A DNA stretch of 64,000 nucleotides from Syntrophotalea acetylenivorans. Its GTDB lineage: Bacteria; Desulfobacterota; Desulfuromonadia; Desulfuromonadales; Syntrophotaleaceae. Within the stretch, counting starts at the first letter, position 1. The number at the start of each line of letters is the position of its first letter. The notes under the pieces were generated by a model. That model had not been told where the DNA came from, ran no database searches, and was given only the letters and a program-made list of their open reading frames with translations. Below, piece by piece: positions 42,133 to 52,212 of the stretch. Where the stretch lies: contig NZ_CP015519.1 in the NCBI RefSeq assembly GCF_001887775.1, positions 2,294,001 to 2,358,000 of the forward strand. Direction: 5' to 3'. The translations under genes were made by a program, and so were the position numbers.

Positions 42133-43578
42133 ATGAGCTTGCGAGTCTACAATACCCTCACCGGCGGCAAAGAAGAATTCCAGCCGCTGGTCCCCGGCAA
42201 AGTCGGCATGTACGTTTGCGGTGTCACCGTTTATGACTACTGCCACATCGGCCACGCTCGGGCCAATATCGTTTTCGATGTTATCTACCGTTATTTGCAG
42301 TTCGCCGGTTATGAAGTCAACTACGTGCGTAATTATACGGATGTTGACGACAAGATCATCAACCGCGCCAACGAGCGGGGGATCGACAGCACTACCCTGG
42401 CCGAGGAGTTCATCAAGGCTTTTGACGAGGATATGGCCAGCCTCGGTCTGGCTCTGCCGACCTGTTCGCCCAAGGCCACAGAGCATATCGAGCAGATTGT
42501 CGAAATTGTCGAACGTCTGATAGAGAAGGGTCTGGCCTACGAATCGGCCGGTGATGTCTATTATGCGGTAGAAAATTTCCCCGGTTACCTGAAACTGAGC
42601 AAGCGCAACATGGACGACATGCGCGCTGGGGCGCGCATCGCTCCCGGCGAGCAGAAGCGCAACCCCATGGACTTCGCCCTGTGGAAGGCCGCCAAGCCAG
42701 GCGAGCCTGCATGGGAATCGCCCTGGGGACCGGGCCGGCCCGGTTGGCACATCGAGTGTTCGGCCATGAGTATGAAATATCTCGGCGAATCCTTCGATAT
42801 TCATGGCGGCGGCAAAGACCTGGTCTTTCCCCATCACGAAAACGAGATCGCCCAGAGCGAAGGGGCTTCTGGCAAACCCTTCGTCAAGTACTGGCTACAC
42901 AACGGTTTTGTCAACGTCAATCAGGAGAAGATGAGCAAGTCTCTGGGCAATTTCTTCACCATCCGCGATATTCTGCAAAGCTACGATCCTGAGGTGGTGC
43001 GCTTCTTTATCCTCACCGCCCACTATCGTTCGCCCATCGATTTTTCCGATCAGAATCTGCAGGACGCCCTGGTCGGTTTGAGCCGTTTTTACGAGGCTCT
43101 GCAGGTCTCCGCTGAAGCGGTGGCGGATTTGCCCGAGAGCGATACCGTCAGCGAAGAAGGCGCGGCTCTGGAAGCTAAATTCCGCGAGGCCATGGATGAC
43201 GATTTCAATACCGCCGCGGCTATCGGTCACCTCTTCGAAGGGGTGCGCACCATGAATCGTCTGTGCGCCACTAAAAAGTTCCGCAAAAAAGCCGATCTGG
43301 TGGCGCAAGTGCAGGACCTGCAACGGACTGTGATCCGCCTCGGTTCGGTACTCGGCCTGTTCGATTCCGAACCGGCCGTGTGGCTGGATAAGCAGAAGTT
43401 TGCCGCCTTGGCCGGACTCGACATCAGTGCGGAACAGATCGAGCAGTTTATCGCCGAGCGCAACCAGGCCCGCAAGGACAAGGACTTTGCCCGCTCCGAT
43501 GCGATTCGTGACGAGCTCGATGCGAAGGGGATTGTGTTGCTCGATTCGGCTCAGGGGACGAGCTGGAAGATTAAATAA
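42133..43578 (+). CDS. cysS: Cysteinyl-tRNA synthetase
   Basis: A 481-residue class I synthetase. Zn-ligand Cys29 in [14 protein letters not shown] at 38-41 ([16 protein letters not shown]), WHIECSAMS, and [10 protein letters not shown] near 266-275. GGAG precedes the ATG. The terminator at 43606 follows. Confidence 0.98.
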   Translation: MSLRVYNTLTGGKEEFQPLVPGKVGMYVCGVTVYDYCHIGHARANIVFDVIYRYLQFAGYEVNYVRNYTDVDDKIINRANERGIDSTTLAEEFIKAFDEDMASLGLALPTCSPKATEHIEQIVEIVERLIEKGLAYESAGDVYYAVENFPGYLKLSKRNMDDMRAGARIAPGEQKRNPMDFALWKAAKPGEPAWESPWGPGRPGWHIECSAMSMKYLGESFDIHGGGKDLVFPHHENEIAQSEGASGKPFVKYWLHNGFVNVNQEKMSKSLGNFFTIRDILQSYDPEVVRFFILTAHYRSPIDFSDQNLQDALVGLSRFYEALQVSAEAVADLPESDTVSEEGAALEAKFREAMDDDFNTAAAIGHLFEGVRTMNRLCATKKFRKKADLVAQVQDLQRTVIRLGSVLGLFDSEPAVWLDKQKFAALAGLDISAEQIEQFIAERNQARKDKDFARSDAIRDELDAKGIVLLDSAQGTSWKIK

Positions 43579-43605
43579 GCATCGCGTTAATCACCGGAAA
43601 TATGG

Positions 43606-43641
43606 AGAGGGCTGCTCGTATGGGTGGCCCTCTTTCTCTTT
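43606..43641 (+). terminator. Intrinsic terminator after cysS
   Basis: AGAGGGC at 43606-43612 pairs with GCCCTCT at 43627-43633, followed by TTCTCTTT. Confidence 0.75.
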
Positions 43642-43660
43642 GGACAGGCGTAACTACAAG

Positions 43661-43780
43661 ACCGCTCGGTTGGGTCCCCGCTCGACGCCCTACTTTTTTA
43701 CGCGCCAAGAAAGAGTAGACAGAAAAAGGCACCCCAACTCCTTGCCTTTCGGATGCCCTGCGCTGCGTCACAGGGGGGAG
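43661..43780 (+). repeat. Dispersed repeat, module A, short copy
   Basis: GGTTGGGTCCCCGCTCGACG, TACTTTTTTACGCGCCAAGA, CTCCTTGCCTTTCGG and then directly CTGCGCTGCGTCACAGGGGG. The middle 100 bp (GACGTTTTGCGGGCGG to CACTTCGCTCCGG) are missing, apparently deleted between the repeated GCGCTGCG/GGCTGCG words. Most of the space between cysS and the permease gene is this element. Confidence 0.85.
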
Positions 43781-43890
43781 AAGGGCTAAAGCTTTAGAAC
43801 CGTGAAAATGCTTTCCACGCCACGTTTCCTGCTTGCTCCACGCCAAGCAGAAGAGTACTCTAAGGCAATAGTAATATTCAGGAGATTAGG

Positions 43891-44787
43891 ATGCATCGGT
43901 GGATTTGGCGTGGCAGCAATTATCTACTTTTCTGGTTATTCTTGGATGCTTGTTATGTCTTGGCTTTGTTTGCCATACCGACCGCTCGTCCACTGTCCCT
44001 TTCTACCTTTGCGCTGGCGCACCTCGCCGGCATCGCAGTCGGCACTTTGGTGATGTACACCGGGGTGGGAGCCGGTGTGGTCTGGTTCCCCTTTTTCACT
44101 TTGCTCGGCTTTCATCCTGCGGATGCCGCGTCTTTTTCTCTTTTTAATCAGCTGGCCGGTAAGGGCAGCGGTTCGTTTAAGTATTTGCGCGAGGGCATGA
44201 TCGATTGGCCGGTGGTGCGCCGTTGCGTGCCCATGGCGTTGCTCGGTGTTAGCGCTGGTTATCTGCTCGGGATGGTGATGCCTCATCGATACGATCCTTG
44301 GCTGTTGCTGGCCTTTGCCGTGGTGGTACTCTATCTGTTGTTGGCTTTGTTGTGGCGCAAGCTTCATCCCGTTCAGGTTGACGAAGGTGTGATAGAAGTT
44401 CCTACGGCTAGTCGTTTGCTGGTAGTGATTTCATCGATTTTTACCGGGCTGCTCAGTGTCGGCACAAGCGATTGGCTGATTCCACATCTGATGCGGCGTT
44501 TGCACATGCCGGCCAGTCGGGCGGTGGCCAGCGGTATATTTGTCATGTTTGTTACCGCGCTGTTCTTTTGGATGCTGATCGCTTTCGGCGTGCTGGTCGG
44601 GTGGCGCGCCTGGCCGGCTAATCCGCCGATGCTGTTTGGCACCGTGCCCGGGGTGATGATCGGAGCTCAGTTCGGTTCGCGTCTGGTGCGCTTTGCAACC
44701 ATGAAACGAGCTCAGCCGGTAGTATTTATGGCGGTTCTGGCGCTATCCACCGGACATATGGTCTATGAGTTTCTGCGGCGGCTGTGA
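43891..44787 (+). CDS. TauE/SafE (TSUP) family membrane permease
   Basis: A 298-residue protein with about eight membrane helices in two halves. The TSUP motif appears as GVGAGVVWFPFFTLLGFHPA and TGLLSVGTSDWLIPHLMRRL. Members export or import sulfite, sulfonates or similar anions; the substrate here is unknown. CAGGAG lies 8 bases before the ATG. A methyltransferase gene follows 19 bp later. Confidence 0.88.
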   Translation: MHRWIWRGSNYLLFWLFLDACYVLALFAIPTARPLSLSTFALAHLAGIAVGTLVMYTGVGAGVVWFPFFTLLGFHPADAASFSLFNQLAGKGSGSFKYLREGMIDWPVVRRCVPMALLGVSAGYLLGMVMPHRYDPWLLLAFAVVVLYLLLALLWRKLHPVQVDEGVIEVPTASRLLVVISSIFTGLLSVGTSDWLIPHLMRRLHMPASRAVASGIFVMFVTALFFWMLIAFGVLVGWRAWPANPPMLFGTVPGVMIGAQFGSRLVRFATMKRAQPVVFMAVLALSTGHMVYEFLRRL

Positions 44788-44806
44788 ATAGAGAAAGGGA
44801 GTTTTG

Positions 44807-45397
44807 GTGGCGAACGATTGGAACAAGGTCTGGCAGGAACGGGGAGAAAAACCTCTTCTTTTCGATCCCTGGCTGCAGCGGGTGCTGCCCCTGTTACCGC
44901 AGGGCAAGCTTCTCGATATCGCCTGTGGAAGGGGACGTAATGCTCTGCCGATGGCTGAGCTGGGTTACTCCGTCACCGCCTTGGATGCCTCGTCTCAGGG
45001 TTTGAGCCAGCTTTCTGAAGAAGCTCGACGCCGCGGCCTGGCTATCGCCACAGTGCAGCAGGATCTGGAGCAACTACCTCAACTGCCAAGCGCGTATTTT
45101 GATGTGGTGCTGCAATTCTTTTATCTGCAGCGTTCTCTTTTTGATGCAGTGCGGGCTGCGGTGCGGCCCGGCGGTGTGGTAGTGGCCCGCACCTTCAGCC
45201 GAGCCGGTGATTTTGCCGGTGGGCCGGGTAATCCCGACTATGTCCTGGAGGTCGGTGAGTTGCTGACGCTGTTCCATGATTGGGATATTCTGCTTCATGA
45301 AGAGGGGATTGATGAGGCAGAGCGGGGCGGTGGTCTGGCGGGGATCGTGGCCCGCAAGCCACAATCGACAACTGAAAGAGAGCGACCGTGTGCCTGA
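44807..45397 (+). CDS. Class I SAM-dependent methyltransferase (TehB-like)
   Basis: A 196-residue protein starting with GTG at 44807, 5 bases after GGGAG (a TTG three bases earlier is also possible). The SAM motif LLDIACGRGRNALPMAELGY, the acidic TALDAS loop and VRPGGVVVARTFS are clear. The substrate is unknown. It overlaps the following NRDE gene by 10 bp, and the three genes from the permease on look like one operon. Confidence 0.87.
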   Translation: MANDWNKVWQERGEKPLLFDPWLQRVLPLLPQGKLLDIACGRGRNALPMAELGYSVTALDASSQGLSQLSEEARRRGLAIATVQQDLEQLPQLPSAYFDVVLQFFYLQRSLFDAVRAAVRPGGVVVARTFSRAGDFAGGPGNPDYVLEVGELLTLFHDWDILLHEEGIDEAERGGGLAGIVARKPQSTTERERPCA

Positions 45398-46149
45398 TTT
45401 TAATGGCCTGGCAGCAGCACCGGGATTATCCCCTGGTACTGGCTGCTAATCGCGACGAATACTACTGTCGACCGACGACGCCTGCCGGGCCTTGGCAAGA
45501 CCAGCCTGGAATTATCGGTGGACGCGACCTGTTGCAAGGGGGCAGTTGGCTGGCTATGGGTCCCAATGGTCGCTTTGCCGCCGTCACCAACTTTCGTGAA
45601 CCGCCGCCAGCAGTCGAACCGCCCCGGTCGCGGGGCCGGCTGGTCAGCGATTTTCTGCAGGGGGTGAGCGATCCGGCCGAGTACCTGGCGGCTGTCGAGC
45701 AGCAGGGACACCTCTATCGTGGTTTCAGCCTGTTGGTCGGTGATCGCAGCACCGTTGGCTATTTGTCCAATCGTGTTCGCGGGTATCGGTTGCTGGAGCC
45801 TGGCCTGTACGGTGTCAGCAACGCCTTGCTCGACGCTCCCTGGCCCAAGGTAGTCGCCGGTAAGGCAGGTCTGGCGATGCAGCTGACATCTTCTACTCTG
45901 GACAGTACGGGGCTTTTTGAGTTGCTGACTGATGAGTCTTTGCCGGAACTTCCGGCAGGAATCTCCGCTAATGGCGATCTGGTCGCCGGGCCCCAGGCAC
46001 CGATCTTTATCCGCACCGCGGAATACGGTACTCGCTGCTCCACCCTGCTGTGGACCGAGCGGGCTGGCGGCATGACTTTGCTGGAACGCAGTTTCGAATC
46101 CGGCAGCCGCCAATGGAGCGAGGTTTGTCACCGGTTCGGTGATTCTTGA
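45388..46149 (+). CDS. NRDE-family (TANGO2-like) protein
   Basis: A 253-residue protein with GTG start and an N-terminal Cys2 after processing (MCLILMAWQQHRDYPLVLAA, NRDEYY). NRDE and GGSWLAMGPNGRFAAVTNFR are the family signature. The fold is Ntn-hydrolase-like with Cys2 as possible nucleophile. Human TANGO2 has been linked to heme or lipid handling; the bacterial role is unknown. It overlaps the upstream methyltransferase. Confidence 0.9.
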   Translation: MCLILMAWQQHRDYPLVLAANRDEYYCRPTTPAGPWQDQPGIIGGRDLLQGGSWLAMGPNGRFAAVTNFREPPPAVEPPRSRGRLVSDFLQGVSDPAEYLAAVEQQGHLYRGFSLLVGDRSTVGYLSNRVRGYRLLEPGLYGVSNALLDAPWPKVVAGKAGLAMQLTSSTLDSTGLFELLTDESLPELPAGISANGDLVAGPQAPIFIRTAEYGTRCSTLLWTERAGGMTLLERSFESGSRQWSEVCHRFGDS

Positions 46150-46267
46150 TGGCATCGTAAAAAGTTCACCCTACGACGTTGCAGTGCTTTTTCAGGACTT
46201 CGACATACTATCTGTATGCCTTTCCCCCGAAAACTCACTTCGCCTTGTAGGACGATTTTTTGCTTAG
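46150..46267. repeat. Imperfect long palindrome upstream of lon
   Basis: The left half (CCTACGACGTTGCAGTGC..TTTTTC) and the complement of the right half (CCTACAAGGCGAAGTGAG..TTTTCG) align over about 45 bp with scattered changes. The centre is CATAC-TATCT-GTATG near 46207-46218. The core, CTTCGACATACT, resembles CTTCGACGTACT in the centre of the element at 18359, so both may belong to one family. It lies between the NRDE gene and the lon promoter. Confidence 0.55.
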
Positions 46268-46298
46268 CCATTTATGGCTTTTTGCAAAAGGGCCATTC

Positions 46299-46327
46299 TT
46301 GACAGCTTGATTAATCTCACCGATGAT
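46299..46327 (+). promoter_or_regulatory. Candidate promoter of lon
   Basis: TTGACA at 46299-46304, a 17-bp spacer and GATGAT at 46322-46327. The -35 is perfect, the -10 fair. RNA would start near 46334, 70 bp before the lon ATG. Confidence 0.5.
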
Positions 46328-46405
46328 GGCCAAGTGCCTGTCGGATTATACGGGCCTGAAAGCTGTTGGATGCTAAACAACAACTTGTTGGAGGATAACT
46401 GGGAT

Positions 46406-48745
46406 ATGCCTTTGCAAGATTTCGATATGCCCGAGCAACTGCCTCTATTGCCGGTGCGAGATACGGTGGTCTTTCCGCATATGGTTTTGCCCCTTTTTGT
46501 TGGCCGCTCGGCTTCTCTGGAAGCGGTGAAACAGGCCATGGAAGAGAGCCGGCTGATCTTTTTGGCGACGCAGAAGATCCTTGGTAATGAAGAGCCCGGC
46601 AAAGACGATATCTATCGGATTGGCACTGTGGCGATGATCATGCGCATGGTCAAGCTGAATGACGGCCGGGTCAAGATTCTGGTGCAGGGGTTATCCAAGG
46701 GACGCATCGAAGAGTATCTGCGGGAGGAACCCTTTTTCGAGGTCAGGATTACCTCCCTTGAGGAGCCGGAATTAGGCGAATTGCCACTGGAAGTCGAAGC
46801 GTTGATGCGCACGGTGCAGAATCAGCTATCCCAGTTGCAGGCCATCAGTAATGTTTTGTCCCCGGAAGTTATGGTCGTGGTGGACAATATCGAAGATCCC
46901 GGCGGCTTGGCCGATCTGGTGGTCGGCAATCTCAATCTCAAGATTTCCCAGTCTCAGGAACTGCTGGAGGTTTGCGATCCCGTCGAGCGACTGATGCAGG
47001 TTAACGATCTGCTCAATAAAGAGCTGGAGCTGGCTACGATGCAGAGTCGTATTCAGTCCCAGGCCAAAGAGGAGATGGGCAAGACGCAGAGGGAATATTT
47101 TTTGCGCGAGCAGTTGCGGGCCATTCAGGAAGAGCTCGGCGGGAGCGATGCAAAAACGGACGACCTGGCGGAACTGGAACAAAAGCTCAAGGATGGAAAG
47201 TTGCCCGATGAGGCCATGACCGAGGCGACCAAGCAGCTGCGTCGGCTGGAGGGCATGCAGGCCGAAGCGGCGGAATATTCCATGCTTCGCACCTATCTCG
47301 AATGGCTGGCGGATCTGCCCTGGCAGAAAACCACCCGCGACAATCTCGATCTGCATAAGGCGCGGCGCATTTTGGATGAAGATCACTACAGCCTCGACAA
47401 GGTCAAGGAACGGATTCTCGAGTTTCTAGCAGTACGCAAGCTGAAAAAGAAGCTCAAGGGACCGGTCCTTTGTTTCGTCGGTCCCCCGGGAGTCGGCAAA
47501 ACCAGTCTTGGTAAGTCCATCGCCCGGGCCTTGGGCCGTAAGTTCGTACGCGTCTCCCTTGGCGGCCTGCGGGACGAAGCGGAGATTCGCGGCCATCGCC
47601 GCACCTACGTCGGGGCCTTGCCGGGGCGTATCATTCAGGGCATGAAACAGGCCGGGACCAGCAACCCGGTCTTCATGCTCGACGAACTGGACAAGGTCGG
47701 CGGCGCCGATTTTCGCGGGGATCCTTCCGCTGCTCTGCTGGAACTTCTCGATCCGGAGCAGAATCACGCCTTTTCCGACCACTACATCAATCTGCCCTTC
47801 GATCTGTCCAACGTGATGTTTATCGCCACAGCTAATATCATGGATCCCATCCCCTCGGCTCTCAAGGACCGCCTCGAGGTGCTGCGTCTGGCCGGTTACA
47901 GCGGCGAGGAGAAGCTGGCCATTGCCGAGCGTTTTCTGTTGCCCCGGCAGCTGGAAGATAATGGGCTTAAGGGGCAGGACGTTCGTTTTTCCCGCTCGGC
48001 CCTGCAGCGAATCATTCGCGAATATACCACCGAGGCCGGGCTGCGAAACCTGGAGCGAGAGATCGGCAGCATCTGTCGCAAGGTGGCCCACCGTCTGGCC
48101 GAAGGCCGCAAAGGTCCGGTGTCCATTACCCGAACCAACCTCGAACGCTTTCTCGGTCCGGCCCGTCATCTGGCTGAGGATAAATTGGCTGAAAATGAGG
48201 TCGGAGTCGCCACCGGTCTGGCCTGGACGGAGCGGGGCGGCGAGATTCTGCATGTCGAGGTCACCACCATGAAGGGGGCGTCCAAGCTCACCCTGACAGG
48301 CCAGCTGGGCGACGTCATGAAAGAGAGCGCCCAGGCGGCCCTCTCCTATGCCCGCTCCCACGCGGAAGAATTGGGTGTCGACCCCGACTTTGCAGAACGT
48401 CTGGATATTCATATCCATGTGCCGGCCGGAGCCATCCCCAAGGATGGACCTAGCGCCGGGGTGACCATGGCCACAGCGCTGGTCTCGGCCTTGAGTGGCC
48501 GGCGGGTCGACCGGGAGGTGGCCATGACCGGTGAGATTACCCTGCGGGGCAAGGTGCTGCCGGTGGGCGGTTTGAAAGAAAAAGTGTTGGCGGCGGTTCG
48601 TGCGGGTATAACAATTGTGGTCGTCCCTCGTCAGAATGAAAAGGACCTGGTGGAAATTCCCGCTGCTCTTCGCCGCAAGGTGACCTTCGTCCCGGTAGAC
48701 AACATGAGCCAGGTACTGGAACAAGCTCTGGAGAGCAACCCATGA
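46406..48745 (+). CDS. lon: ATP-dependent protease Lon
   Basis: A 779-residue protease. I start at the ATG at 46406 ([20 protein letters not shown]), preceded by GGAGG 11 bases upstream; earlier in-frame codons lie in the promoter region. It has the Lon N-domain, the AAA+ Walker A GPPGVGKT near 359 and the C-terminal Ser-Lys dyad ([10 protein letters not shown] at about Ser683, [10 protein letters not shown] at about Lys726). It degrades damaged and regulatory proteins. Stop and thiL start overlap (ATGA). Confidence 0.97.
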   Translation: MPLQDFDMPEQLPLLPVRDTVVFPHMVLPLFVGRSASLEAVKQAMEESRLIFLATQKILGNEEPGKDDIYRIGTVAMIMRMVKLNDGRVKILVQGLSKGRIEEYLREEPFFEVRITSLEEPELGELPLEVEALMRTVQNQLSQLQAISNVLSPEVMVVVDNIEDPGGLADLVVGNLNLKISQSQELLEVCDPVERLMQVNDLLNKELELATMQSRIQSQAKEEMGKTQREYFLREQLRAIQEELGGSDAKTDDLAELEQKLKDGKLPDEAMTEATKQLRRLEGMQAEAAEYSMLRTYLEWLADLPWQKTTRDNLDLHKARRILDEDHYSLDKVKERILEFLAVRKLKKKLKGPVLCFVGPPGVGKTSLGKSIARALGRKFVRVSLGGLRDEAEIRGHRRTYVGALPGRIIQGMKQAGTSNPVFMLDELDKVGGADFRGDPSAALLELLDPEQNHAFSDHYINLPFDLSNVMFIATANIMDPIPSALKDRLEVLRLAGYSGEEKLAIAERFLLPRQLEDNGLKGQDVRFSRSALQRIIREYTTEAGLRNLEREIGSICRKVAHRLAEGRKGPVSITRTNLERFLGPARHLAEDKLAENEVGVATGLAWTERGGEILHVEVTTMKGASKLTLTGQLGDVMKESAQAALSYARSHAEELGVDPDFAERLDIHIHVPAGAIPKDGPSAGVTMATALVSALSGRRVDREVAMTGEITLRGKVLPVGGLKEKVLAAVRAGITIVVVPRQNEKDLVEIPAALRRKVTFVPVDNMSQVLEQALESNP

Positions 48746-49731
48746 AGCTGGCCGATCTGGGTGAGTTCGGATTTATCGAGCGTATTCGAGGGGCGGTCGC
48801 CAGAAGCGAAGGCACCGGAGTTCGACTCGGAATCGGTGACGATTGCGCGGTGCTCGAATTACCGCCGGGGCAGGTACTTCTGACCAGTACCGATCTGCTT
48901 ATCGAGGAGATCCATTTCCGCTCGGATTGGAGCGACTGGCGGGCGCTGGGTAGCAAGTGCGTGTCCGTTAACGTCAGCGACGTAGCGGCCATGGGCGGCA
49001 GCCCGCGGCATCTCTATCTCGGGTTGGCGATTCCGGGCACGATGGCGATGGAAGACCTCGATGCCTTTTTGGAAGGTTTCCTGGAAGCCGCAGCAGGATA
49101 TGGAGCGGTGCTGGTCGGTGGCGATACCTGCCGTTCGCCGGGACCTCTGATGATTTCGGTGACCGTCGAAGGGGCGGCACCCACGGAACAGGTCGTTACT
49201 CGAGGCGGTGCTGGTCTCGGAGATTCCATCTATGTTTCAGGTACTCTCGGCGACAGCGCCCTGGCCCTGCAACGGTTGCAAGCCGATCGGCCGGTGACCG
49301 TTGAACTGGCTGATCGTCATCACCGGCCGCAAGCCCGGGTCGCCCTCGGTCGGGCTCTGGCCGAAGCGCAGTTGCCGAGCGCGATGATCGATGTATCCGA
49401 TGGAGTGTTGGCAGATCTCGGACATATCCTCGAAGCTTCGGCGGTCGGTGCCCGTTTGGAGCAGGCACTATTCCCCCTGTCATCGGGATTTTCCCAGGCG
49501 ATGGACGAAGAGCCGAGCCTTTTTGAATTGGCTCTGTCTGGTGGAGAGGATTACGAACTGCTGTTTACCGTGCCTGCGGACAAGGAACACGTGTTGGCTG
49601 AATTGATTGCCGACGTTCCGGTTACGCGTATCGGTACTGTGACGGAAGCGGAGCAGGGGTTTTTGCTGGCCGATCAGGCCGGGCAGGTGAGGCCGGTAAA
49701 GGCTAAGGGATTTAATCATTTTGCTGGTTAA
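48742..49731 (+). CDS. thiL: Thiamine-monophosphate kinase
   Basis: A 329-residue PurM-like enzyme. GIGDDCAVLELPPGQVLLTS, FRSDWSDWRALGSKCVSVNV, LVGGDTCRSPG and ALSGGEDYELLFTVP are the family motifs. It converts thiamine monophosphate to the diphosphate. It overlaps the end of lon by 4 bp and is probably translated from the same mRNA. Confidence 0.96.
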   Translation: MKLADLGEFGFIERIRGAVARSEGTGVRLGIGDDCAVLELPPGQVLLTSTDLLIEEIHFRSDWSDWRALGSKCVSVNVSDVAAMGGSPRHLYLGLAIPGTMAMEDLDAFLEGFLEAAAGYGAVLVGGDTCRSPGPLMISVTVEGAAPTEQVVTRGGAGLGDSIYVSGTLGDSALALQRLQADRPVTVELADRHHRPQARVALGRALAEAQLPSAMIDVSDGVLADLGHILEASAVGARLEQALFPLSSGFSQAMDEEPSLFELALSGGEDYELLFTVPADKEHVLAELIADVPVTRIGTVTEAEQGFLLADQAGQVRPVKAKGFNHFAG

Positions 49732-49761
49732 TCGGCCTTCAGTTTGCTTTTCCGAACTACA

Positions 49762-49973
49762 AGACCGCGGGGTTGCGTCCCCGCCCGACGCCCTACTCTT
49801 TTTACGCGCCAAAAAAGAGTAGGCAGAAAAAGGCGCCCCGGCTCCTTGCCCTTCGGGTCCCCTGCGCTGCGCAGACGTTTTGCGGGCGGAAAAAAACTCG
49901 CTGGCGCTCGGACAGTTTTCCGCCTGTTTCGCAAAACGTCCACTTCGCTCCGGCTGCGTTACAGGGGGAGGGA
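49762..49973 (+). repeat. Dispersed repeat, module A, copy in the second composite
   Basis: ACAAGACCGCGGGGTTGCGT, CCTACTCTTTTTACGCGCCA, CTTGCCCTTCGGGTCCCC, GACGTTTTGCGGGCGG, GTTTCGCAAAACGTCC and CTTCGCTCCGGCTGCGTTAC. The GACGTTTTGCGGGCGG and CCGCCTGTTTCGCAAAACGT parts form a long inverted repeat. Followed by an A/T-rich link (TTACGTATTACGCTTTACGC). Confidence 0.9.
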
Positions 49974-50025
49974 GGGGCACCAGCTTTTACGTATTACGCT
50001 TTACGCCTCACGAATTACGGTTTTC

Positions 50026-50232
50026 ACCCCCTGTGAGTGCCGCCGAGCGGAGGGATTTTAATCCGGAAATGAAAGACGTCTGAGCGAAGCGAATCTCGTC
50101 TTTCCCGGATTAAAATTCCCGGAGAGAGGGAACCCGCCGCAGGCGGGCAAACGGTGGGGCGACCTTCTTTTGGTTACTTTTCTTGGTCGTCAAGAAAAGT
50201 AACGCGCCTGGCCGGGCAAGACCGGCCGATAT
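50026..50232 (+). repeat. Dispersed repeat, modules B and C joined (uninterrupted)
   Basis: Module B (TCACCCCCTGTGAGTGCCGC to GGCAAACGGTGGGG) runs straight into module C (CGACCTTCTTTTGGTTAC, hairpin TTACTTTTCTTG-GTCGT-CAAGAAAAGTAA, then GGCCGGGCAAGACCGGCC). This is the intact form of the site split by the insertion element at 26028-27338. Confidence 0.9.
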
Positions 50233-50289
50233 TATGGTTTGCTTGGATTTCTGTTTTAGCTTTAGCAGGGTTGATTTACGAATAACAAC

Positions 50290-50606
50290 ACCGGCGGGTC
50301 GCGTCCCGCCAGACGCCTTCCTTTTTGTCCAGGCGGCAACAAAAAGGAAGCAAAAAATGCCTTGCCACTGCGTGGGGCATGCTGTGATGGATGGCAGGAG
50401 AAGGCCAAAAACTTTTGACCTGGCACACCGTGCTGGCGATTTCTTTGGGCGGCCCCTCTTCCGAAAGTCGATTGCTATCTTGATCGGTCCCTTTTTCTTG
50501 CCAACATTGATCGTAGGGGTTGCTGGGTTTAAAACCTTCAAACTAATTCAAGTTCGCTGCTTTCCCTGCGGGCGCCTTGCGCTGCGTCACAGGGAATGGA
50601 GGGGAA
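50290..50606 (+). repeat. Dispersed repeat, module A variant with an internal insert
   Basis: It starts CCGGCGGGTCGCGTCCCGCC, continues ACGCCTTCCTTTTTGTCCAG with its complement AAAAAGGAAG, then has about 190 bp of unrelated sequence (from GCATGCTGTGATGGATGGCA) before TTCCCTGCGGGCGCCTTGCG and CTGCGTCACAGGGA. It is the fourth part of the A-B-C-A composite. The remaining 170 bp up to lolA show no gene. Confidence 0.75.
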
Positions 50607-50782
50607 CCAGGTTTTACCTGTTACGCCTCACGCCTTACGGATTACGGATTTCACCCCATAGGGGCAAAATAAAAATTAAAGCTGTAATCTTACAGCTTGT
50701 TTTTACGTCCAAACGGAGAAGACACGGAAACCGGCCGATTGGGTGTAATTTGGACTATTAAAAGCAAAGGAGAAAAACTTCT

Positions 50783-51544
50783 ATGAAACATATATCTTTT
50801 CTCGCCATTCTACTGGTAACACTCCTCGCCACCAGCGCCCTGGCCAACGGCAGCGATGAACTGCTGGGCAAGGTGGTGCGCGGTCTGGAACATCAATTCC
50901 GCGCCAATGCAGCGCCCGGAGCCTCCATTGAGGACCTGCAGGCGGATTTTCTGCAGCAGGCCTATCTTGGTTCCCTCGACCGGGTTGAGGAGGGCCAGGG
51001 CCGGGTGGCCGTTCGCTTCGACCGCCGCGGTCAACAGTTGCAGCCGCGTTTTCGTTGGGAGTACCAGGTTCCGAGTGTGCAGCAGATCATTTCCGACGGG
51101 AGCACGGTGTGGGTCTATCTGCCGGAGAACCAGCAGGTGGTCGAGTCGCCGCTGCCCGCTAATGGCAGCGAGGGTGTCGACGATCCGCTGGCTTTTTTGA
51201 CCGGCCTTGGTCAGCTCTCCAAACGTTTTACCGTGGCCTGGGCCAGTCCCGCTCTCGATAGCGAAGGGCATTACCGCCTGTTGCTGAAACCTCGCCAGCC
51301 ATCGGCGATTGTCGAACGACTCGAACTGGTCATCGACCGGGCCGTGGTTAATCATAACGCCAGCGGGAGCAAACCCGTTTATCCGGTGCGGGTCGCCACG
51401 GTATTCGGTCCCAATGAAAGTCGTACGACCATTACCTTTCACAATGTGCGTTTAAACAAGGGATTGAAAGACAGTTTGTTCGATTTTAAGATACCGGAAG
51501 GAGTCGAGGTACTGAGGCCAGATCAGAATCAGTTCGGATTTTAG
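50783..51544 (+). CDS. lolA: Outer-membrane lipoprotein carrier LolA-like protein
   Basis: A 253-residue periplasmic protein with signal peptide (HISFLAILLVTLLATSALA). IEDLQADFLQQAY, GQLQPRFRWEYQVP-type strands (QQLQPRFRWEYQVPSVQQII) and SDGSTVWVYLPENQQVVES are LolA features; the fold is an open barrel that carries lipoproteins through the periplasm. AAAGGAG precedes the ATG. Several lipoproteins in this window could be clients. Confidence 0.9.
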   Translation: MKHISFLAILLVTLLATSALANGSDELLGKVVRGLEHQFRANAAPGASIEDLQADFLQQAYLGSLDRVEEGQGRVAVRFDRRGQQLQPRFRWEYQVPSVQQIISDGSTVWVYLPENQQVVESPLPANGSEGVDDPLAFLTGLGQLSKRFTVAWASPALDSEGHYRLLLKPRQPSAIVERLELVIDRAVVNHNASGSKPVYPVRVATVFGPNESRTTITFHNVRLNKGLKDSLFDFKIPEGVEVLRPDQNQFGF

Positions 51545-51681
51545 TTTCGAAGTCGGTTTTTTGATTCGGTTCCGGAGACCCCGCGCTGTTAAAACTTCCC
51601 CTATGATCGCCTTTATGCTATAAGTCCTTGTTTCATTGAAGAAATATCCATTTGCAGGAGCGCCACAGGAAGGGTAAAAAG

Positions 51682-52167
51682 ATGCCAAGTTTCGATATTG
51701 TATCCAAAGTCGACATGCAGGAAGTCGATAACGCCGTCAATCAGTCCTTGAAGGAGATTGGTCAGCGTTACGATTTCAAGGGCACTCATAACGAGATTGA
51801 CCTGCAGGAGAGCGCTATCGTGCTGTTGGGGGCCGATGACTACAAGCTGCAGGCGGTAGTCGATGTTCTCAAGGGCAAGCTTGTGCGCCGGGGTGTTTCG
51901 CCTAAGTGCCTTGATTTTGGCAGTAAAGAACCGGCTTCCGGCGGTGCTGTAAGACAGCGGGTGACTATCGTCCAGGGGATTTCCAAGGAAAAGGGCAAGG
52001 AGATTGTCAAGCGGATCAAGGACACCAAACTCAAGGTCCAGGCGCAGATCATGGATGACCAGGTGCGTGTGTCGAGTAAGAAAATCGATGCCCTGCAGGA
52101 GGTCATGCAGTTGCTCAAGACCCAGGACCTGGGTGTCGAACTGCAGTTTGTCAATATGCGTTCTTAG
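51682..52167 (+). CDS. yajQ: YajQ-family nucleotide-binding protein
   Basis: A 161-residue protein starting at the ATG at 51682 ([20 protein letters not shown]), after [27 protein letters not shown] and the C-terminal [15 protein letters not shown] are family hallmarks. YajQ proteins bind nucleotides, and some bind cyclic di-GMP. Here the presence of a PilZ protein and an EAL remnant shows c-di-GMP signalling exists in this organism, but a link is only inference. Confidence 0.95.
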   Translation: MPSFDIVSKVDMQEVDNAVNQSLKEIGQRYDFKGTHNEIDLQESAIVLLGADDYKLQAVVDVLKGKLVRRGVSPKCLDFGSKEPASGGAVRQRVTIVQGISKEKGKEIVKRIKDTKLKVQAQIMDDQVRVSSKKIDALQEVMQLLKTQDLGVELQFVNMRS

Positions 52168-52212
52168 GCCGTCAGGCCCCAGTGCCTTGTAAGGCCCTTT
52201 GCAAGAGAGAAA

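Noticed and set aside
49744-50061. Open frames in the dispersed repeat (also at 25611, 27366, 41873)
   Set aside because: The similar proteins result from repeated DNA; frames differ between copies and lack consistent starts.
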